A DNA stretch of 64,000 bases from Aurifilum marmelostoma (GCA_027559495.1 JAMXSV010000017.1:2101650-2165649), one strand, 5' to 3'; shown: positions 31,738 through 43,600, numbered from the stretch's first letter. A program made the numbers and translations. The notes: generated by a model not told the origin, from the sequence alone.

Positions 31738-33587
31738 ATGTCTGGTATTACAAACGCCAACGACCGGCAAGAAGCCCCCTCTTCATGGGAGCAGGTCGCT
31801 GCGAATAAGAGGGCAGCACTCTTGGCCTCGATTCCCAAGGAATGGATTATCCCAGGAGACTTGTTACCCCCGGAATCCCAGGACGATGTGACGACTTGGC
31901 CCAGGACCTCTGGCTGGTTCACGGAGGAAGAGCTCGCCATTACTGACCTTACCGCCTCGGAGCTGGTAGCAAGGCTCGCCTCTGGTGCTCTCAAGTCTCT
32001 TGATGTTACGAAAGCTTTCTGCAAACGAGCAGCCGCTGCTCATCAACTGGTATGAACCATCTCTATTTACTAGTACCTTGCAGATCATTCTCTTGCATTT
32101 TCTAAACCTTATCACTGCTGCAGACGAATTGCCTGTCTGAGACATGCTTCAACCGGGCTTTGGACACCGCAGCAGCTTGTGATGATTACCTGGCCCGCAC
32201 AGGCAAGCCCAAAGGTCCTCTGCATGGCCTCCCCGTCTCTCTCAAGGACAACTTCAACCTAAAGGGCCTGGACGCAACTGTCGGCTTCGTAAGCCACGTC
32301 GGCGACCCGGCGGCCCATGACTCTACACTCGCCACAATCCTAGAGGATGCAGGCGCCGTCTTCTACGTCAAGACCAACGTGCCCACTGCCATGATGATCG
32401 CCGAGACCGTTAACAACGTCTTTGGCCGGACCGTCAACCCGCTCAACAGGCAGCTGACCCCGGGTGGCAGCAGTGGCGGCGAGTCTGCCCTCATCGCGTT
32501 CAAGGGAAGCTGTCTCGGGATCGGGACGGACATTGGCGGGAGCCTGCGCATCCCGGCGGCCTGCACCGGCATCTTCACCCTGCGGTCCAGCTTTGGCCGT
32601 TTCCCGACCCTCAAGTGCCGCAGCGGGATGAGCGGCCAAGAGGCTGTGCAGAGCGTGAACGGGCCGTTGGCAAGGACGCTTGAAGATATCGTCCTCGAGG
32701 CCAAGACAGTCGCTGACGCCGAACCGTGGCTCCACGACCCTCGCATGGCGCCGATCCCGTGGCGCGAGGTGAGCCTGCCGAACAAGCTCAAGATCGCGGT
32801 CATGTACAATGACGGCATAGTGACCCCGACGCCACCTGTCACTCGGGCCCTGAAGACAACAGTGGACAAACTAAGAGCAGCCGGTCATGAGGTCGTGGAC
32901 TGGGACCCCAAGGATCAGCTTCAGGGGCTGAAGCTCCTGGGCAAGATGTTCATCGCCGATGGGGCCAGGTCGATCAAAAAGGAGCTCGCGCGCTCCGGGG
33001 GAGCCCTTGAGGCCCGAGATGAAATTCTACGGAGACGCGACCGAGCTGGGCACATACGAGATGTGGCAGGTTCACCTGGAGCGTACCGAATTCCAAAAGC
33101 GATACCTGGACAGGTGGAACGCCGCGGGCATCGATGCGATCCTCTGTCCCACGACGCCTTTCAGCTCGGCAAAGAATGGCCAGTTCAAGCACGGTAAGTG
33201 CTCTGCAGATCGCGCCTAGCTTTCTCGATTCTTGTATGGCTGATTCAGACATCAACACTCACTCCAGTCGGCTATACTGGTGTTTTCAACATTCTGGACT
33301 ACTCGTGTGTCTCGTTCCCCACGGGACTGACTGTGGACAGGAGCGTCGATGAGCCGCTCAAAGAGGACTACACGCCCCTGAATGACATCTGCAAAGCAGT
33401 TCACGCAGAATGTAAGTATTACCTCTTGCATGGCTAAACTGGAGTAATCGTCTCTCTGATCCAAAGAACCACTCTAGATGAACCAGATCTTCTCCATGGC
33501 ATGCCCATTAGTCTTCAGCTCGTAGCTAGAAGGCTGGAAGAGGAAAAGGTGCTGGCTATGACGAAGCAAATCCTATCCATACTTTGA
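31738..33587 (+). CDS. amidase-signature amidohydrolase with an apparent +1 frameshift
   Basis: Four exons: 31738-32049, 32124-33193, 33268-33411 and 33478-33587 (GTATGA, GTAAGT and GTAAGT donors). The Ser-cisSer-Lys triad is visible: Lys near 145 in VSLKDNF, Ser near 220 in TPGGSSGGES, and Ser near 244 in GTDIGGSLRIPA. The spacings (75 and 24) match GatA-type amidases. The C-terminus HGMPISLQLVARRLEEEKVL is the normal family ending. Exon 2 is one base too long. At 32996-33001 the run GGGGG follows RS; upstream the frame reads ...ELARSGGAL, and downstream the good frame reads GEPLRPEMKFYGDATELGTY. One G fewer would restore about 544 aa. As in psf2, the fault lies in a G run, so a base-calling error or a recent null allele are both possible. 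It resembles fungal acetamidases/general amidases, probably cytosolic; substrate unknown. Confidence 0.88.
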
Positions 33588-33745
33588 CACTGGCTGGGAT
33601 GATCAAGAGACGCAGGGTTGATGAACTGTCAATGTCAACTTGACCATCGATCTCGGTATCCATTCAAGAAACATCCTGCAACACAAGAGACCTGTGACCA
33701 CGAGATACTTGAACAATGATAGGCAAATATATTTCCCTTGCCACG

Positions 33746-35161
33746 TTACCAGAATAAACTGTCTCTACTACTGTACCAATCCTTCCACGAGTCCCCCGGA
33801 GCCGTCCGAGAGACTGTAAAAGACGTCTCCAGCCGAATGCCCCGATCGCCCGACCCTTCATTTCCTGCACGGCTATCTCGTCCATCACTCGAGATGTACG
33901 CACTACTCTCTCCCTTACCCCTCGGAACAAGTGCCAAAGACATAGTGTCCGGTGTCCCCAGCGGCACAAACGGTGTTCCGCCTATCGTATGTCCCGCAAT
34001 CGGGAAGGGTTCGGGCCTGTTCTTGTTGTCTATCTTGTAGAACCGGAAAAGCTTGCCCAGGAACGGCATGGACCCGGCGATGAGCCCCGTCGCACACTCC
34101 ATGATTGTCAACAAAATAATCCAAAACAGCCGGTCTGCAAAAAATTGTCATAATCACACAGCCTGTTAGCTCTGTTCCAGAAGTTCCATGTCTCATTGAG
34201 GCCACTTACACAAAAACCATGGCGATTGCCGTTCGAGCATGAACCTAATCAAGGTCCATCGAGCAACACATGCCAGAACGGCGAGTGCTCCAAGCGAGAA
34301 GACGCCCATGAGTGTGTACTTGTTCCGGGCAGGTAGTCGCGTTCTCCAGATCGCCCAGACAAGCATCATGGTGAAGGCCGCATCTGTGAAGACCGCGACA
34401 GCAGATACCAGGTGGAGCGCCACCGTGTACCCGCGGTAGCTGCAGGAACCAAGGCTCTTGTCCCAGTGCGCTGCGACGGGCTGGCAGCTAGAGAAGAGCC
34501 AGACGAAGAATACCATGAAGATGAGTATCGTGGACGTGATTATGCTGTACACGATGTACTGGTGACACCGCGTGGTACATATCGTTCGTAGGACCGTGAT
34601 GCCGATGGATGTCTTGATGCAACACTGCACAATGAAATAGAAAGCCTCAATCAAGGTGAAGTATTTGAATGCAACCATTGAGTTTGCAATGTTGTTCTCT
34701 TGGGGTGGGACCCCCGTGCCAAAACAGCAACTGACAACTGCCACTCGAAATATCAGCATTCGTTATGCTCAGCCTTGATTGCCTGTTCGAAGGAGCAGGG
34801 ACTTTGCAAGTGTGAACAATAGTCCCCTCTTGCCATGAAGGTATGATCAATGCTACTTACTTGTGAAGGCGCAGAGTACGCTGAATGTCACCTGCATGTC
34901 CACCCAAAAACCACGAGAGTCAGTATAATCCAAGGTCCTGACTGTGGTAGGGTCGTCGAGGTCCCAACTCACCTGTCCGGCAAGTGCCATAATATCATCC
35001 CAGTCCCATATCGTGACCTGTCGTCGCCGTTGTGCGCGCAGGTATAGCCTGAGACCGACACACACGACACAGATGACCCACAAGACGCAGGTCACGCAGA
35101 TCAGCGTCAGAGGCCGCCCCCGCGGTGGGATGGGCCTCGCGTCCAGTATTATTGTCTCCAT
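33746..35161 (-). CDS. fungal rhodopsin-domain (PTH11-related) integral membrane protein
   Basis: Four exons: 35161-34973, 34891-34861 (a 31-nt microexon), 34737-34210 and 34134-33746. All have GT-AG introns and consistent phases, giving 378 aa. Start METIILDARPIPPRGRPLTL is followed by TM1 (ICVTCVLWVICVVCVGLRLY), the typical QVTIWDWDDIMALAG loop, and further hydrophobic segments (FTLIEAFYFIVQCCIKTSIG, IITSTILIFMVFFVWLFSSC, YTVALHLVSAVAVFTDAAFT, LMGVFSLGALAVLACVARWT). The WDWDD loop and the C-Q-P-V-A-x-x-W motif (SSCQPVAAHWDKSLGSC) mark the ascomycete Fung_rhodopsin/PTH11-like group. These seven-helix proteins of the plasma membrane are often suspected of sensing. The C-tail is polar and Ser-rich. 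Ligand and signalling partner are unknown. Its stop lies 158 nt from the convergent amidase stop. Confidence 0.85.
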
Positions 35162-36086
35162 CGCGGTGGACCTGGATGCGTTGCGTTGAATGCGGCGGGC
35201 GCCGCGAATCCTAATAAGATTCGATGTCTTCCATGACAAGAAGGTGTCTTAACAGCAATCCAGACATCCGAGGTACTAGAGAATTTTCCTCATGCCAAAA
35301 TCTCTTCAGCGGCTTGGTTATTATGTAAAGCTTGTAGCGGCGCCCGCCCGTTCCGCAAACAGGTGGCGATCCAATTGCGCGCCAATCTGAGCCGCGACGG
35401 GACGGACCATACCAAGTGCGGCGAGCGCGGTTGAATGTAAATTGGGAATCGAATGATATCAGCAGCTGGATCACACGGCTCGAAGGTACCCAGTTTTTAC
35501 TTCCGCTTGGAGTTTCGCACCTGATGGTCAATATACGTATTCTAGATCCCATGTCTGCTTAGCGATTCGCACGTGTTGCAGCCATCTCCGCCAAGTAGAA
35601 TGTACCTGTGTCACTGGTTGTCTTTTGCTGGCCTTGAGTGTCCATTTCTCACTTCACAATGCCTTTTCAAACAATTACTTTGATGCCAGTGCGGTAGGCA
35701 CCTGCAACATATCGGTTCAGGGCTAATGTAAGGCGCGGATCGGAACACGGAGAGCTCAGCATAGACTGGGATGCTTATTTAATCCAGACCATTGTCTGGC
35801 CGTCATGTAGCACCCCGTGATTTGTAGACAATACAGATATGAAGGGATTTGTTGCCTTCACATATCTGTCCCGTCTGTAGGCAGGATCTCAGGACACCTT
35901 TAAGTTCAGTAGCCAGATCAATTTGGGCACGATTATGACGAGACCTGTGGACGCACAGGCTCGGCCTAGTGTTTAGGCTCGATTTTACCCTCCCCTTGAG
36001 TTCGCGATGTCCATGTTGATATTACGCGGTTTGCCGTGACAAATCATGCGTTGTACTCGAGCAAATTTGTCCATATTATGCCAGAG
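35162..36086. other. intergenic, 0.9 kb
   Basis: Promoter of the rhodopsin-domain gene and 3' flank of the HExxH gene. It contains an imperfect inverted repeat at 35833-35869 (arms ACAGATATG-AAGG and CCTT-CACATATCTGT). No gene seen. Confidence 0.55.
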
Positions 36087-36914
36087 TCAAATACTCCGAG
36101 TGAGAGCACTGACATCCATACCGAGTTCTCTCCAGGCATTTTCCTGTGCTGACACGAGCAGCTTCTGCACTCCCGAGCATTCCTCTTTCGTCTTATTACC
36201 GAACTCGCCCCCATCCTCACTAATATATGCCTGGAACTCGTCCACCCAGACATGACACGCGTAGCCTCTCAATGCCATGCTCTGCTGTATGGTGGTTCGA
36301 GATCGCTTCGAGAGTCCATTCCATGTCTGCTGAGCCCGATCCCTGTAGCCCGAGTGCATGAAGTAGAGAGCGTGCAGCGCTTCGTGCTGGATGGCAGACT
36401 TGTCAGAAACGGAGATGAGGTAGCTCGGCGCCTCATGACAGGCTGAATGCCGGCTGAAACAGCCGGCCTGACCAAGATGGGTGAGAAGACGAGCTTCGGC
36501 AGTGTTGACGAAAGGACCCCACCAGTCCTGAAAATCTGATCCAGTAATTTTCCCCTTCATGTCCTGAGGTGAGCTCATCTCAGCCCTTCGTATGGCAGCC
36601 AGCCAATCGCAGATTGCACTGATGGGTAGGTTGAAGGCAGTGTAGTTAGGACAGAGCTTCCTGGTCTCAGCTTCTGCCAGGCTAATGTATGTCCTGGCAG
36701 CCTGACTGGACTCAAAGAAGGCTTCCAGTCTGGCCATTGCCTGGTGTTGAGTCTTTGGTGAGTGAAACCTGAGAATGATCAGTGGCCCAAATTGTTTGGC
36801 TGTGAAGTCTGTTGTGGCACCATTGCTGGCCTTTGTGCCATGACGCTGTGGGTCGAGTTTTGCAATTGACTTTACTCTTCCTGTTGCTGTTTTCTTTTTT
36901 GTCCTGTTTCCCAT
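36087..36914 (-). CDS. small protein with HExxH metallopeptidase-like motif (275 aa)
   Basis: Single exon. Start MGNRTKKKTATGRVKSIAKL is basic with no signal peptide. A central HEALH (177-181) in SAIQHEALHALYFMHSGYRD has the HExxH form of zinc metallopeptidases. About 40 residues later, HVWVDEFQAYISEDGG offers an acidic residue (DEF) that could be the third ligand, as in gluzincins; that is inference. The rest (FHSPKTQHQAMARLEAFFES, ALRGYACHVWVDEF) reads like a folded single-domain protein. I recall similar unnamed ascomycete proteins but cannot name a family. It is the last intact gene before the AT-rich block, less than 1 kb from its edge, yet shows no RIP-like stop codons. The substrate is unknown, and a non-catalytic role is possible. 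Confidence 0.75.
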   Translation of the reverse strand: MGNRTKKKTATGRVKSIAKLDPQRHGTKASNGATTDFTAKQFGPLIILRFHSPKTQHQAMARLEAFFESSQAARTYISLAEAETRKLCPNYTAFNLPISAICDWLAAIRRAEMSSPQDMKGKITGSDFQDWWGPFVNTAEARLLTHLGQAGCFSRHSACHEAPSYLISVSDKSAIQHEALHALYFMHSGYRDRAQQTWNGLSKRSRTTIQQSMALRGYACHVWVDEFQAYISEDGGEFGNKTKEECSGVQKLLVSAQENAWRELGMDVSALTRSI

Positions 36915-37777
36915 CTTGAAGGAGAAGGTCAGAAAGATGGTTGGTGAAAGAAAGGCAAGCTTGCAGAATCAATCCTGAAGTATGCTTCGCCCCTTCCTGG
37001 GTTCCCATTGAATCTCTCGACTACTGAATTGCATGATCCCAGGTGTAGGCCTGCAGGTAGCAGACGAAAGGTGCGTTGCGTGAAGGCGATAAGTACCTTA
37101 CAACTCTCCAGAGCTAGCCTTGGTTCATTCATCGCTCCTGGTATCCAATTTGGTTGCACTTGCCAAAGTCCAAGGGACTCCTTTCTCTCTCCCACTTCAC
37201 ACCTGTGGTGGACTTTCCTGACTTCAACATCACCAGCACGGGGCTGTAGACACAATATGAGCAGTATAGTGTGTGCGATACACAGCAAGCACCAAGAGCA
37301 ATTGTATGTCATAAGGTAGTGATCAGAGAGTGTAAATTTCTTTGACAGCACATGGTAATTATCTGTTCCGTTCCAGAGCACTCCTCTGTCAATGACATGG
37401 CAGGTATTGGGCTCTATATGGGCTTCGTATCAACAAAACATTTGCCAGCTACCTGAATCACAAGTCTGTGGAAAGTTCAGTTGAGTTGCCAAAACAAATT
37501 GCGAATAATATTCAGGCAAGGGGATGGAAGTTAGTACCCTACTCAAATGCTGGGCACAAAATCTCGCAAGGACGCTATGAGCACTTCAGAAGAGAAAACA
37601 TCATCCCAGGTATTTGGCAGACATCCTGGCCAATCATCCCATGCTTTACTGGAGAGCTGAACCTCCAGCTTCACTGCGAAGTTTGCATCACATGTGAAAT
37701 ATCGACTGGGATGTTCCAGCTAATATACAAAAGCTCTTCTTGATCCTGATAGCCGCTAATGTTTTATGTAAGTTAGA
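36915..37777. other. border region between last gene and AT-rich block
   Basis: Promoter of the HExxH gene followed by sequence of normal base composition to about 37.77 kb. A frame at 37468-37743 (plus) has no recognisable pattern, so I leave it out. Confidence 0.5.
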
Positions 37778-37821
37778 CCACCCCCTTTCCGGCACCCCCC
37801 CCCCTTTCCAGCACCCCTTTC
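37778..37821. repeat. C-rich direct repeats at the edge of the AT-rich block
   Basis: Three imperfect units of the form CACCCC(n)TTTCC(G/A)G: CCACCCCCTTTCCGG, then a longer C-run version, then CACCCCTTTC. They sit exactly where GC-balanced sequence gives way to AT-rich sequence, preceded by TAAGTTAGA. Short subterminal repeats of this kind occur at ends of some fungal DNA transposons; here that is only a suggestion. Confidence 0.5.
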
Positions 37822-38269
37822 TTATACAAATTACACATTTTTAGTATACTAATAGCTTATTAGAAAAACATACTAAAAATCTACAACTTCTATAACTTAT
37901 ATATATTTATCTATAATTTATATTAAAATAATAATATATATATATTTTAGCCTCTATTATCTTTAATTAATATATTATATTTAAAAAAGTAGAGTTGTTA
38001 AGATTTACTAGTATTTTATATATACTTACTAATAGAGATATATTTATATATAACTTTATAAAAGATTAGTAATATAAGTATATAAAAGTATAATTATATA
38101 GTCTAAAGTTATATAAATATAATTTTAAGCTTAAATTATTAATTTAAAAGCTATAATAATTTCTTTTTAAGATTATATATTTCTCTATATAAAATTTATA
38201 TAAAGTTAATAAGAGAGTAAATATAATACTTAATTGCTTATATAAGAAATTAGATATAACTTATTAATA

Positions 38270-39176
38270 GGCAGCTTTAGCTATGCGGTGCATTGCAAAT
38301 AAATTATAAGAGAATGCCCTCCTCTAATCTAACTATAAATAAGAATAGCTATAGCTATATAATATATAGCCTTAGCATAAGAAACTTACTACTAGTAAAT
38401 TTATAGTAAACTTACTAAATTAATTATAGTAAATTCACTATAGATTTACTAGAAGTTTATCTACGAATTTAGTAAGCAATTTTATAATATATTTCTTTAG
38501 ATATATTAATTGCTGCCCCTATATATTCTTTATCTATAATAAATATACTTAAGGCTAAATAGTAAATTTAAAGCAAATAGTAAATAAATATCCTATTGCC
38601 CTAGTATATATTCTTGCTTACTAATGCTTATTCTATCTAAAGAAAATAAGAAATTAATAAAATTAAAGAAAATATAGAAATTAAGGAAATTAATTGCTAA
38701 AGAGTTTATTTATAATTATATTCCTAGCTATTTTTATATTCTAATAGTTCTTTTTTTATATTTATATATAACTTTTATAAAAAAACTTAAACTAAAACTT
38801 TTATTCTAATATTCTAATTAAATCTCTAAATGCCTTTATATAATTCTATTTCTAAAAATAATAAGCCTTAATATATAAAGCTTTAGCAATTATATTCTTT
38901 ATCTATAATAAAGACTTATTTTATATTTAAATATCTTTCTTAATTTCTTAAATAAGAAGTTTAAAAGCTTATTTTATCTTTTTATTTATAATTTTAGCTA
39001 TTAAAATAATTTGCTTATTACTAATTAAAAGAAAGGCTTTTAGAAGATCTTTATTATTTAGATAGCAATTAATTGCAATTAGCTGCTTTTTATACTTTTA
39101 AATATATTCTAAAGTAAAAATATACTAGCAAAATTTAATTTATTTAAAAAAAAGTAGCCTCTAGCTCTAAGCTTCT
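38270..39176 (-). repeat. repeat C, inverted copy, part 1 (terminal part)
   Basis: The reverse complement of this stretch matches 54845-55775 and 56330-57245. Shared landmarks are the terminus GCACCGCATAGCTA and the segment around GAGCTTAGAGCT. Its class is not recognised. It continues at 47471 after the inserted retrotransposon A. CTTCT at 39172-39176 is the left target duplication of A. Confidence 0.75.
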
Positions 39177-39644
39177 TGTAATGAGCACTATAGTATTGAT
39201 AATAATAATCCGGATGCATAAGAGATTTATGCTAGCAAGAGCGATGCTAAGTTTCTCCTTAAGTATAGAATACAAGAGTAATCGTAACTATAGTTATACT
39301 GCAATGCCTACTGCTTTTAAAGCTACTAGATTAGTATAATCTAATACTTAGATTAATAACTAAAGAATTATAAACTATTTATATATATTCGAAGAGTAGT
39401 TATGCCTAGACTATATAGTCTATTTAGTCTTAATAACTATTCTTAACTATATAGCAAGTTAATATAATTATTCCTAAATATATTTAACTATATATATAGT
39501 TAATATAATTAGCTTGCAACCCTAATTCTAGGGTTATATAATCCTAATATAGTTCTATAAGTAAGTATTAATCTTCTAGCGCTAAGGGGTTTATCTTTAG
39601 ATAGCCTTTATGCCCCTATATCCTAATTATTGCAAATTATAATA
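39177..39644. repeat. left LTR of element A (468 bp)
   Basis: Starts TGTAATGAGCAC. Its outer (left) end keeps ancestral bases such as CCGGATGC and GAGCGATGC, while the inner end is mutated (CAAATTATAATA in place of CGGGTCATAACA). Confidence 0.9.
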
Positions 39645-39899
39645 TTATCTCCCTTCTATTAATTATTATTCTAAATAATCTTCTATAAGCTTCTTTATAA
39701 TTCTTTATTATCTTATTATGCCTTCCTAATTTATTATATTAAATAGGATTAATAAATCTTATATTCAAAAAACTTTTTCTATTCCTAAGAGTACCTATAA
39801 TTGCAATCTTTTAGTTTTCTATCTTCTTAAGAACTTTATTAAGATGCCTTTTTATTCCTACTATAAGGGCTAAGGTCTTAATACCTGCAAAGCTTTCCT

Positions 39900-40350
39900 A
39901 TATAATTCTTTATACTATATTAAATATATGCGCTTTAGTTAATTAAAATGCAATATTCTAGGTCTCTTGCCTAAGGAGCTCCAAAATATAGCAATATAGC
40001 ACTAGCACTTAAAGAATAAGATTAAGCAATAAATACTTAAGCTAATACATCTTTAATAGCAAAGGCATATATAGTTAGAGAAAATAAAGCGCGCCCTATA
40101 TTATAGCATTATTTATATAGAGGAGCTTAACTATATAGAGGCTAAAGAGGAGCGTCATTATGCTTCTAAGATTATATAAGAAGTAATTTCTAAGGAAATA
40201 GCTATTTCCGCTAAAATCTCTAACTTTAAGGGCTTTAATTAAAATTCTGTAAATATAGGGAATACTATAGTAGACTAGTCTAGTTTTCTAGCCAAGAAAT
40301 TGCCTACTGCAGCCTCTAGTCCTTGCTCTAGGGCAGAAAGGTTTACTAAA
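39900..40350 (+). pseudogene. extra ORF remnant antisense to pol in element A
   Basis: In the plus frame around 40000-40200 the translation is interrupted by RIP-type stops but reads KNKIKQ*ILKLIHL, then YIEELNYIEAKEERHYASK. It aligns with the plus-strand frame of element E at 63239-63560 (KIEDLKLKLMHL, LRELEHLEAEEAEAKAKHLA). It lies between the minus-strand chromodomain remnant and the left (3') LTR, so it is encoded antisense to gag-pol. It is predicted to be a coiled coil. Function unknown. Confidence 0.6.
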
Positions 40351-40639
40351 GAGGCTTCCTAAGTTATAGTTTGCCTATTATTTTTTTTTTTAGATTATAT
40401 TAACTAGTATCTTTTCAACTATTCCTTCCTAACTAGTAGATATTCTATCTAGTAGCTATATAATTAGTAACTTTTTAAACTAATTGCTTATTCTTATAAT
40501 TAATTAGATTTTCCTTAAATAGATAGGCCCTGCCTACTAGTTAATTTTCTAACTAATTCTTATAATAGCTAGTCTATTTATAATTAATATTCTTTCCTAA
40601 CTAGTAAAGATATCTAACTATTTTCCTAGTTAATTAGTT

Positions 40640-43600
40640 ATTGCTATAACTATTCTTTCTTAAACTAATACTTTGCAAGTTATTCTAATGCATTAGTAAT
40701 ATTTTTTAAAGATTCTTATATATTTTTATTTAAAAGATAGCCCTTCTATTTAACTAAGTATTCTAGTATATTATTTTATTCTTTATACTTAAGAATTCTT
40801 TTAATCTTATATTCTAGTTTATTATTTTTAACTTTAATGCTATTATTAATCTTTATATTCTTTAATACTAATTTAAGCAGTAAAATATAGAAAACTAGAT
40901 ATATTCTTATACTATAAAGGAGTGCAAGTTTATAGTTAATTAGTAAAATTTTTTGCAAAATTTTAAATAAACTAAGCTTCTTATAATTAAGCTTATTACT
41001 AAGTCTCTTTATCTTAATATTTCGTTAAAAAAGATAGATTTTATCTCTCTCTTTAAGAATTAGTTCCTTAATTCTCTTAGCATTAGCATATCTTATTATT
41101 TATTTCCTAATAAATACAAGTTCTTGCTATAAGTCCTTATAAATTTTCTAAATCCTTTAAGCCTTTTTATCTACTGCTTTTGCATTTGCTTCTAGCAATG
41201 CTTTATAATATGCTATAGGATTATATCTATATACTATATAGAATAGTAATACCTTTATTATACTTATATCTGCGCTATTATATACAAATTATGCTAATAG
41301 TAATAATTTAATCTAATTATCTTATTTATAATTAATATAATAATGCAGATATTATTCTAAAATCTAATTTATATATTTTATTTATTTATCTATCTGCAGA
41401 TAAAATGCTATTAATATCTTATAAGCTGCTTTAAGCTGCTTTATAAGCAAAGTCTAGAAGTTTAATGCAAACTTCCTATCTTTATCTAAAATAATTTCTT
41501 ATAGTATGCTATAATTAGCTATAATTATTCTAAGAAATATATATATAAGGTTTTCTGCTATATTGCTCTTCTTATATAGTAGAAAGTAAGTATACTTGCT
41601 TAATCTGCAAACTATTACTAAAATGCTATTAAATTATACTTTAATTAAGAATTTTTATAAGAAAGATAGCTTAATAATAAAGTTTAAGCTAGCTAATTGC
41701 TAAGCTAAACTTAGTATTAATAAAGAATAAAGCAATTTATAAAGCTTATATCTTTTAGCCTTATTCTTTTTATAGCTATTGCAATTCTATAAGAGGTTCT
41801 TAACTCTCTTTTTAAGGCCTAGCAGATTCTAGTATCTCGAAATTTATATTAAGGTTATCCTAACTCTTTAATATTTATATACTAAAGCGCTATATATATT
41901 TTAGATATACTAATCTTATTTTTCTAGAATTATATTTTCTAAGTTCTTGCTTATTTAACTAATTCTAAGAATAGTATTTAGCTCCTTATATATATTAATA
42001 AGATTTCCTTTTTTATTTATTATAAAGATATTCTAAATTTCTTCTATAATCTTATTCTAGTAATTAGATTATCTGCTAAGAGCATTTACTCTAATATTCT
42101 CCTTTTCTTAGATATAGATAATCTTAAGATCGAATTATAATAAGTATTCTGCTTATCTTACTTATTATCTATTAAGTATCTTTATTATAGTAAATATAGT
42201 AAGATTCTTATAATTAAAGAATATCTTAATCTAATATTTTGCGCTAATAAAATATTATTCTTATTTCTTAAATGCTTTTATAATAGCTATAAGTTCCTTA
42301 TTTAGAATTCTATATTATAATTCTAATCTATTAAGCTTTTTTAAGAAGTTAGCAATTAGTCTTAATTATATCTTCTTATTGCACTAGTTAAGTTCTGCTT
42401 TAATAGCAAAGTCTAATGCATTTATATATAACTTAAGTTCTTTACTAAAATCTAGTTCTTTGCAAATTGAGTCTTTTAATATAAGATCCTTAATCTTATT
42501 AAATACTTACTACTATCCTTCTGCCTAAAGAAATAGCATTTTCTTTTTAGTAAGTTCTATAAGAGGCTTAACTATCTTGCTATAGTTTTTAATAAATTAT
42601 TAGTAGAAATTAATATATTTAAGAAATGCTCTAATATCTATAAAATTCCTAAGTATTAGCTAATCCTTAATTACTTTAATTTTATCTTTTTATATATAAA
42701 TCTTGCCTAGCTTAAGAGTATATTTAAGGTAATTTATCTTCTAAGTATAAAAATAATATTTTATAAGTTCTATTAATATCTTAGCATCTTATAGTATCTG
42801 CAGTATAGTTTATATATATTATCTATGCATCTTAAGATCTTTTAAATAAATAAGGATATTATCTAGATAAGCAATAGCAAAAATATTAAGGAATTTATAA
42901 AGAATATAATTAATTATGCATTAGAATATAGCTAGTATATTAGTTAGTTTAAATAGTATAATATAATATTTATAATATCTATAATAAGTCCTAAAAGCTA
43001 TTTTCTACTTATTATCTTCCTTAATTCTAATATAATAGTATTCTTTCTTAAAATTAAGCGCTATAAATTACTATACGCTTTGCATTCTATTTTATAGTTT
43101 ATTGCTTTTTAGTAGAGAGTAATAATCCTTAATTATTATATTATTAAGTTATCTAAAGTCTATATATAGCTTAAGCTTGCTATTTTTCTTAGATATAAAA
43201 AGAATTAGATATTCTGCTAGAGAGTATAATTTTCTAATATATTCTTTCTTAAGGTTCTTATTTAGATACTCTCTAAGTGCCTTAAGTCTTGCTTTATTTA
43301 ATTTATAAATAGGGAAAAACTTTAATTCTATTTCTTCTTTAAAGAATATTTTATAATTAAATTAGATTCTATTAGAAAGCAATTCTTTATACTTTTCTAA
43401 AAATAGTTTAGTAAATTTATAATACTCTTATAGTATGCCTTTAAATTCCTTTCTAGATTTTATACTAGCTTCTGCAATTTGCAAAAAGAGTAAATACTAT
43501 TAAGCGTATTTCTTTTTGCTAACTAGTAGTTCTTTATATAGCTAAATTAAAAGCTTAAGCAAAACGCTTTAAGCTAGACTAAATTATTAATCTTATTATC

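Noticed and set aside
37468..37743. 91-codon plus-strand frame at the border of the AT-rich block
   Set aside because: Looks plausible in composition, but no motif or start context supports it.
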